From the NCBI GenBank assembly GCA_017447875.1, contig JAFSMP010000040.1, positions 1-64,000 of the forward strand: a stretch of DNA of 64,000 bases, written 5' to 3'. This stretch comes from Paludibacteraceae bacterium. Its GTDB lineage: Bacteria; Bacteroidota; Bacteroidia; Bacteroidales; Paludibacteraceae. This document shows, piece by piece, positions 60,801 to 64,000 of the stretch. How positions within the stretch are numbered: the first letter of the stretch is position 1; every line of letters starts with the position of its first letter. Position numbers and translations under genes: made by a program. A model generated the notes under the pieces. That model saw only the letters and a list, made by a program, of their open reading frames with translations. It was not told the origin of the DNA and searched no databases.

Positions 60801-62654
60801 TGTTGGGATAATAGCGAAGGTACAACGACTACTGCAAGCTATAAGTGGAAAGCTACTACCGGTGGTCAGAGTGGCAAATGCCTTGTGTTCAACGGTGTTG
60901 ATAATGGATATAACAAAACGAACATTTTGGCAACTCCGACCTTTACGTTGAGTTCTGACGCAGACCTTGTATTCTACTGGAAGAATGCAAAGACAGGCGA
61001 ATACAAAGTGCAAGTTTCTGTTGATGGCGCAGCACGTGAAGATTTCATTACCGGTTTGGTAAGCAAGAGTGCATGGACCAAAGCAGAAGAGGCGCTGACA
61101 GACTATGATGGACACTCTGTTCAGTTCTTCTTCTGCGGAACAAGTATCTCTGACGGAGACGCGAACCTCTACCTCGATGAGTTCCAGATTGTTCCTGTTT
61201 CTTGCCGCAAGCCGGCTTCTGATCCTGTAGTAAGCAGCAAGGATGCTACCACGGCAACCCTTACTTGGACTGCTGGTGGTACGAATGCCGATTATCAATT
61301 CGCACTCGCTTTTGCCGGTGAAGAGCCTGTTTGGGACGCAGAGAACGTAGTAAGCGAACTGACTAAGTCGTTCAATGACCTTACTCCGATCACCAACTAC
61401 GACTTCTATGTACGTACGTATTGTGGTAGCGAGAATCAGAGCGAGGCACGCAAAGTATCCTTCAAGACGGATTGTGCTGACTATGTAACTCTGCCGTTCA
61501 TTGAGAACTTCAACAGTCTTGCTTACCAGGCTATTCCTGAGTGCTGGAACAATGACGAAGGCACATCTGGTGACTACTACAAGTGGAAAGCCGTAATGCC
61601 TGTCAGCTCGACCAATTACGTACAGTTCAACTCGTCAACGAATGATGCCGATGCTACCAATGTATTGGCTACTCCGGTTATCCTCTTGGGTGAGAGCAAC
61701 TTGCTGACCTTCCGTTGTATGAACCCGACGGGTGGTGACTTCAAGGTGCAGATCCAAGCCGAAGGCGAAGAGCGCGCAGACTTGTTAACCGGCCTTACCG
61801 GCATCGCTGATTGGACGCTCAAATATGCAGCTATCCCTGCTTCGTACAACAATAAGAAAGTTCAACTCTTCTTCTGCGCAACCAGCAACGAAGGTGACCA
61901 AGATGCATATATCTCCTTAGATGACGTGCGCGTGAAGAAGGGTATCGTACTTGATGAGACGGCAGATAACACCTTTGCTCCGGCTAATGAGGAAATCGAT
62001 GTTGTGATGGCACGTAACTTGCTGTTCAACGGTGATTACAACACCCTCTGCTTGCCGTTCAGCCTGAGCGCAGAACAGTTGGCTGCAGAAGACTGCCCGC
62101 TGAATAACTTCAAACTCAAAGTATTTGACTACTCGACTGTTGTGGGCGACGAGTTGCAAATCGCAATCGCCGGCGCATCGAGCATTGAGGCGGGTCAGCC
62201 GTACTTCGCAGCTTACCAAGGTGCAGCTGTTGATAACAAGGCACTCCACCTCTTCAAAGATGTAGTGATCTCTACTAACGAGGCAGGTAAGAAGGAGAAT
62301 GGTCAGGTAACCTACCAAGGTGTTCTGAATCATGACGTATTGCCTAACCAATCTGCAAATTCTGCAAATCCGGAGATCCTCTACCTTGGTGCAGGTAATA
62401 AGATCTACTGGCCGAGTACAAATGTGCCTATCAAGGGCTTCCGCGCTTACTTCAAGGTAGATTATTCCTCAGCGCCTAACGGTGCACCGGTTCGTCCGCA
62501 TATGTCCGCTCGCATCGTCGAGCACGCAGAGATGCCGACCGGTCTGGAGGGTCTGCAAGGCAACGAGCAGGTTGTTAAGATGCTTGAGAACAACCAAGTC
62601 ATCATCATCCGTAACGGAGTGAAGTACTCGATCCAAGGACAGAAGATACTATAA
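57822..62654 (+). CDS. Giant secreted cleaved-adhesin/FN3 protein with shared C-terminal tag
   Basis: 1610 residues, signal peptide MKLKKLYSFLTLLTAFLWLG. Cleaved-adhesin (choice-of-anchor J) sandwiches alternate with FN3 domains: anchor ~30-185, FN3 ~188-275, anchor ~280-455, two FN3 ~456-635, anchor ~640-785, two FN3 ~790-965, anchor ~970-1125, FN3 ~1128-1215, anchor ~1218-1370. FN3 ends repeat TNYKFYVRSYCGASDQSS-like. Then the C-terminal module (NGDYNTLCLPFSLSAEQLAA; LYLGAGNKIYWPST) and the tag KMLENNQVIIIRNGVKYSIQ. The layout resembles hemagglutinin domains of Porphyromonas RgpA/Kgp but without a protease. Surface exposure and binding are inferred. Confidence 0.85.
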   Translation: MKLKKLYSFLTLLTAFLWLGSGTMWGTTPFTEGFESAVPPSGWSTIHVKGSSWSKVGSDYYMTVHGGSYHAKIGYSSSGGDNYLITPQLSPVAGETLKFYIGSTTWGGSTLTVEVSETTNTSASDFTTVLATYLSNVDMNKTWGDAKEISLSAYAGKNIYIAFHMVDNNGDNVYIDDVSIEAPVTCPKTGTPEASSVGQNTATISWAEGGSETKWNLRYKSASASDWTTVNGLEAKSHNLTGLTAGKTTYNYEVQADCGGGDASDWNAGTPFQTECGAISVATEDWKDGFEGYTAGFSTTAPGCYAIIGANASSSSYPRIHVTSKSSNSGYVQTGNNSLFIVSSGSDDSYIIFPEFTEPLNTLQIAFSHKGEAGGYPSTVKSSKLTLGYVTDVNDATTFHALRDEFTRSTSWTAEEESLAGIPADVENARLAFKVGASETNNYFTGIDDITISALPSCTKPTVNNATDETFEGATFTWAAGGSETQWQYIVVGFGAAEDWSSPTLTSTNSVTLTGYNAATTYDFYVRSYCSSSEQSESVKKSFTTLAVTAPTAPQVTNAGTTTADFSWNAAAGVSGYQYVAALSGQEPDWNNAQNTTAASVQLTNLLAGNTYVAYVRSFYSNNNCYSAVVASDAFDTQCETKTIDADHSFTETFDAFHCWTMVDQAASTGWYENNKFRFFYSKNPPQYLISPEFVTEDRQITVEFDYWKYISGTESFKLGYSTTTKEVSAFTFLEEVTVTNTSALTYSKNLPAGVKYVAIKYTANDQYYLYIDNFTVTEYVAPSCFAPTGLSAATSITPEGATFTWSASGHGEDTYQWAVAVGSADPEWVDDAAHKVSTTTKTLTGLTAGTNYKFYVRSYCGASDQSSAIASASFSPVLNAPTDLAASAITASGATISWTAATGVSNYEYSLREGDQSLPAWTSAVAVNGATSVNLTELNPSTTYSLWVRSVYNTSKSGNSLKLSFTTKCEAIAVNATYTENFNSLDNGAIPGCWDNSEGTTTTASYKWKATTGGQSGKCLVFNGVDNGYNKTNILATPTFTLSSDADLVFYWKNAKTGEYKVQVSVDGAAREDFITGLVSKSAWTKAEEALTDYDGHSVQFFFCGTSISDGDANLYLDEFQIVPVSCRKPASDPVVSSKDATTATLTWTAGGTNADYQFALAFAGEEPVWDAENVVSELTKSFNDLTPITNYDFYVRTYCGSENQSEARKVSFKTDCADYVTLPFIENFNSLAYQAIPECWNNDEGTSGDYYKWKAVMPVSSTNYVQFNSSTNDADATNVLATPVILLGESNLLTFRCMNPTGGDFKVQIQAEGEERADLLTGLTGIADWTLKYAAIPASYNNKKVQLFFCATSNEGDQDAYISLDDVRVKKGIVLDETADNTFAPANEEIDVVMARNLLFNGDYNTLCLPFSLSAEQLAAEDCPLNNFKLKVFDYSTVVGDELQIAIAGASSIEAGQPYFAAYQGAAVDNKALHLFKDVVISTNEAGKKENGQVTYQGVLNHDVLPNQSANSANPEILYLGAGNKIYWPSTNVPIKGFRAYFKVDYSSAPNGAPVRPHMSARIVEHAEMPTGLEGLQGNEQVVKMLENNQVIIIRNGVKYSIQGQKIL

Positions 62655-62692
62655 TGTTGAATGTTTAATGTTTAACGTTGAAAGGAAAAATT

Positions 62693-62815
62693 ATGAAAAC
62701 AAACAAGTATATTCAACCTATTGTTGAGGTTTCCTCCGTTCAAGCGATCTATACCGTGCTCAGCGAGTCTAATCCGTTTGACTGGGGAGGATCATCGATT
62801 GAGGATCCGGTATAA
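62693..62815 (+). CDS. Small peptide gene after the cleaved-adhesin protein (MK..KY..P type)
   Basis: 40 residues: MKTNKYIQPIVEVSSVQAIY then TVLSESNPFDWGGSSIEDPV. A purine-rich GAAAGGAAAAA lies 5-15 nt upstream. It matches the layout of the peptide at 56400-56543: MK, aromatic, P, a beta-like middle, then a Gly/Ser/acidic end. Too short for common gene callers. Function unknown; no signal peptide. Confidence 0.6.
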   Translation: MKTNKYIQPIVEVSSVQAIYTVLSESNPFDWGGSSIEDPV

Positions 62816-62846
62816 CCTCTCCCCCAACGCGCAAGCGTTCGATCCT

Positions 62847-62876
62847 CAGCGACACGGCCATTTGGTCGTGTCGCTG
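62847..62876 (+). terminator. Strong hairpin after the second small peptide gene
   Basis: CAGCGACACGGCC (62847-62859) pairs with GGTCGTGTCGCTG (62864-62876), with one G.U pair on the plus-strand RNA, loop ATTT. There is no T tract, so it may act in mRNA stability rather than termination. Confidence 0.55.
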
Positions 62877-62898
62877 TAGCAAAGAGGGAAAAAATCAC

Positions 62899-62931
62899 TT
62901 CGTCGCCTTGTCGGAGATTATTCTCCGACGT
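62899..62931 (+). repeat. REP-like hairpin upstream of the transposase gene
   Basis: TTCGTCGCCTT followed by a GTCGGAGA-TTAT-TCTCCGAC hairpin. It matches 63371-63403 at 30 of 33 positions. Confidence 0.75.
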
Positions 62932-62948
62932 AAAAACACAGATCCGCT

Positions 62949-64000
62949 ATGCCAAATTATCTGCAACGCAAACAAGGACACGACTATTCAGACCGAGGAA
63001 TATACCTGATAACAGCTACGACCACCGATCGACTACCGCTATTGGGTACGCTCGTAGGTGGCATTGAAGACGCTCAGGTTGAACCGACACCTATAGGCAA
63101 AGCGGTCATTGCGGCTTTTCAGGATATCGAGCGGCAGATGCTCGCCCGTACGGGTTGTAAAGTGCAGGTTCTTCAATATCAGCTGATGCCCGATCATTTT
63201 CACGGGATACTCTTCATTCATGATCAACTCCCCCAGAAATGGAATCTCGGGCGGATTATTCGAGGATGGAAAGTGGCGTGTACGCATACGTATTGGCAAG
63301 AACGAGCGGATGATAGCAGCAATGCTGTGGGCGAGAAGAATCTCGCCCAAGACAACGAACCGCAGAACCCTTCGTCGTCTTATCGGAGATTATTCTCCGA
63401 TGTTGACAATACCACCAGTCCATCCCTTTTTACTCCATGCTATAATGATCGGCCGTTGGTGGAGAAAGGACAGTTACAGGTATGGATCAATTATCTGCAT
63501 GATAACCCGCGCCGCTTGGCGCTCAAGCGTGCCAACCCTGATTTATTTCGTATCTATACCTCGCTTCAGCACGGTAATCTCTCATTCCGGGCGCTTGGTA
63601 ACCGATTCTTATTGGAGTATCCCGAACGCAAGGTCGTGCAATGCTCGCGTCGCATGACGCAGGAGGAGATTGACCGCAAACGCGATGAATGCTTGAGAGA
63701 GTCAGCACTTGGCACTGTTTTTGTCAGCGCTGCAATTTCAGAAGGCGAGAGACAAATATGCAGGGCCATACGAGAAACGGGAGGCCGGTTGATTATCCTT
63801 CTGGAAAAAGGATTTCCTCAACCGGATGATCCGCGATATGCGTATTTCAAACCGCAGGGGGTGTACTTTGAAACTTGTGCGGCAGGTAAGATGCTGCTAC
63901 TGGATTTTGATGATGAGCAATTAGACCATTCTTCTATTGAGGCTAAGGTGATAAGCAAAGCCGGGAATATTCCCCATAACTCTTTGCGTTATCGTTTTCT
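62949..64000 (+). CDS. REP-associated tyrosine (HUH, Y1) transposase with C-terminal extension, partial
   Basis: At least 350 residues, open to the window end. Residues ~1-215 are an IS200-like Y1 transposase: LQYQLMPDHFHGILFIHD holds the HUH motif (HFH), and LQVWINYLHDNPRRLALKR holds the catalytic tyrosine. The spacing and the REP-like hairpin nearby place it with REP-associated transposases (RAYT). A second domain follows (~235-350): LGTVFVSAAISEGERQICRA, GGRLIILLEKGFPQPDDPRY, then GVYFETCAAGKMLLLDF, which resembles SLOG/DprA-like Rossmann domains (inference). An internal copy of the REP-like hairpin (63371-63403) is translated as PSSSYRRLFSDV. Confidence 0.8.
   Translation, partial: MPNYLQRKQGHDYSDRGIYLITATTTDRLPLLGTLVGGIEDAQVEPTPIGKAVIAAFQDIERQMLARTGCKVQVLQYQLMPDHFHGILFIHDQLPQKWNLGRIIRGWKVACTHTYWQERADDSSNAVGEKNLAQDNEPQNPSSSYRRLFSDVDNTTSPSLFTPCYNDRPLVEKGQLQVWINYLHDNPRRLALKRANPDLFRIYTSLQHGNLSFRALGNRFLLEYPERKVVQCSRRMTQEEIDRKRDECLRESALGTVFVSAAISEGERQICRAIRETGGRLIILLEKGFPQPDDPRYAYFKPQGVYFETCAAGKMLLLDFDDEQLDHSSIEAKVISKAGNIPHNSLRYRF
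63371..63403 (+). repeat. REP-like hairpin inside the transposase gene
   Basis: Same sequence as 62899-62931 with three changes; two of them form a compensating pair in the stem (G-C to A-T). Confidence 0.75.

Overview
The window is a Bacteroidales chromosome segment. Three things point there. Promoters have the Bacteroidota form (TTG, 20 nt, TAnnTTTG) in at least 14 places. Secreted proteins carry type IX secretion (T9SS) style tails. Many gene families are Bacteroidales-typical (DUF3667, DUF5686, DUF3127, DUF6242-like, choice-of-anchor/cleaved-adhesin proteins, small MK..Y..P peptides). Lysine is made by the DAP route (lysC, lysA). Core genes have roughly balanced GC, while 1.0-8.1 kb and 54.1-57.8 kb are visibly AT-rich. 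Family or genus cannot be fixed from this window.

Layout. 1-8.1 kb is an accessory island, all on the minus strand: a truncated-by-window Ig-like secreted protein, a DUF4160/DUF2442 pair, a six-gene run of envelope/secreted proteins (lipoprotein, WG-repeat protein, CxxCxGxG zinc-ribbon protein, membrane/Sel1-like protein) and a shortened KilA-N gene. Two ~330-bp paralogous non-coding elements sit in it at ~755-1085 and ~7440-7790. Each has a long rod-like hairpin whose stems differ in sequence but keep pairing, a conserved hairpin tip, and a conserved 48-nt linear block. This is the best candidate in the window for an undescribed RNA or mobile element. 8.2-10.3 kb holds a secreted UGSC-family protein with a T9SS tail.

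10.4-32.3 kb is mostly core genes: small regulators, DUF3667, DUF2130, then a long minus-strand run from rpmH through rbfA, an FtsX-like permease, a lipoprotein, xerD and DUF5686 to lysC and lysA; then recO, a metallophosphatase, a DUF3127 protein, pgk and a DUF6242-like lipoprotein; then formyl-THF cyclo-ligase, a prenyl synthase, ddl, a helix-hairpin-helix protein and xseA. A 16-bp repeat is scattered through coding sequence between 16.8 and 21.7 kb. 32.3-39.2 kb is a 2300-residue repeat adhesin followed by a small outer-membrane protein.

39.3-49.8 kb is again core: rpe, an atypical response regulator, L-asparaginase, pepD, ctpA, dCMP deaminase, mpl, a trigger factor that seems to lack its PPIase domain, and typA. 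50-62.8 kb is a secreted-protein locus: four large extracellular proteins ending in one shared ~28-residue tag, two of them followed by a tiny peptide gene, with a BRO/DinD-type gene between. The right edge carries a REP-associated HUH transposase gene whose REP-like hairpin occurs both upstream of the gene and inside its coding sequence. No tRNA, rRNA or CRISPR array was seen.
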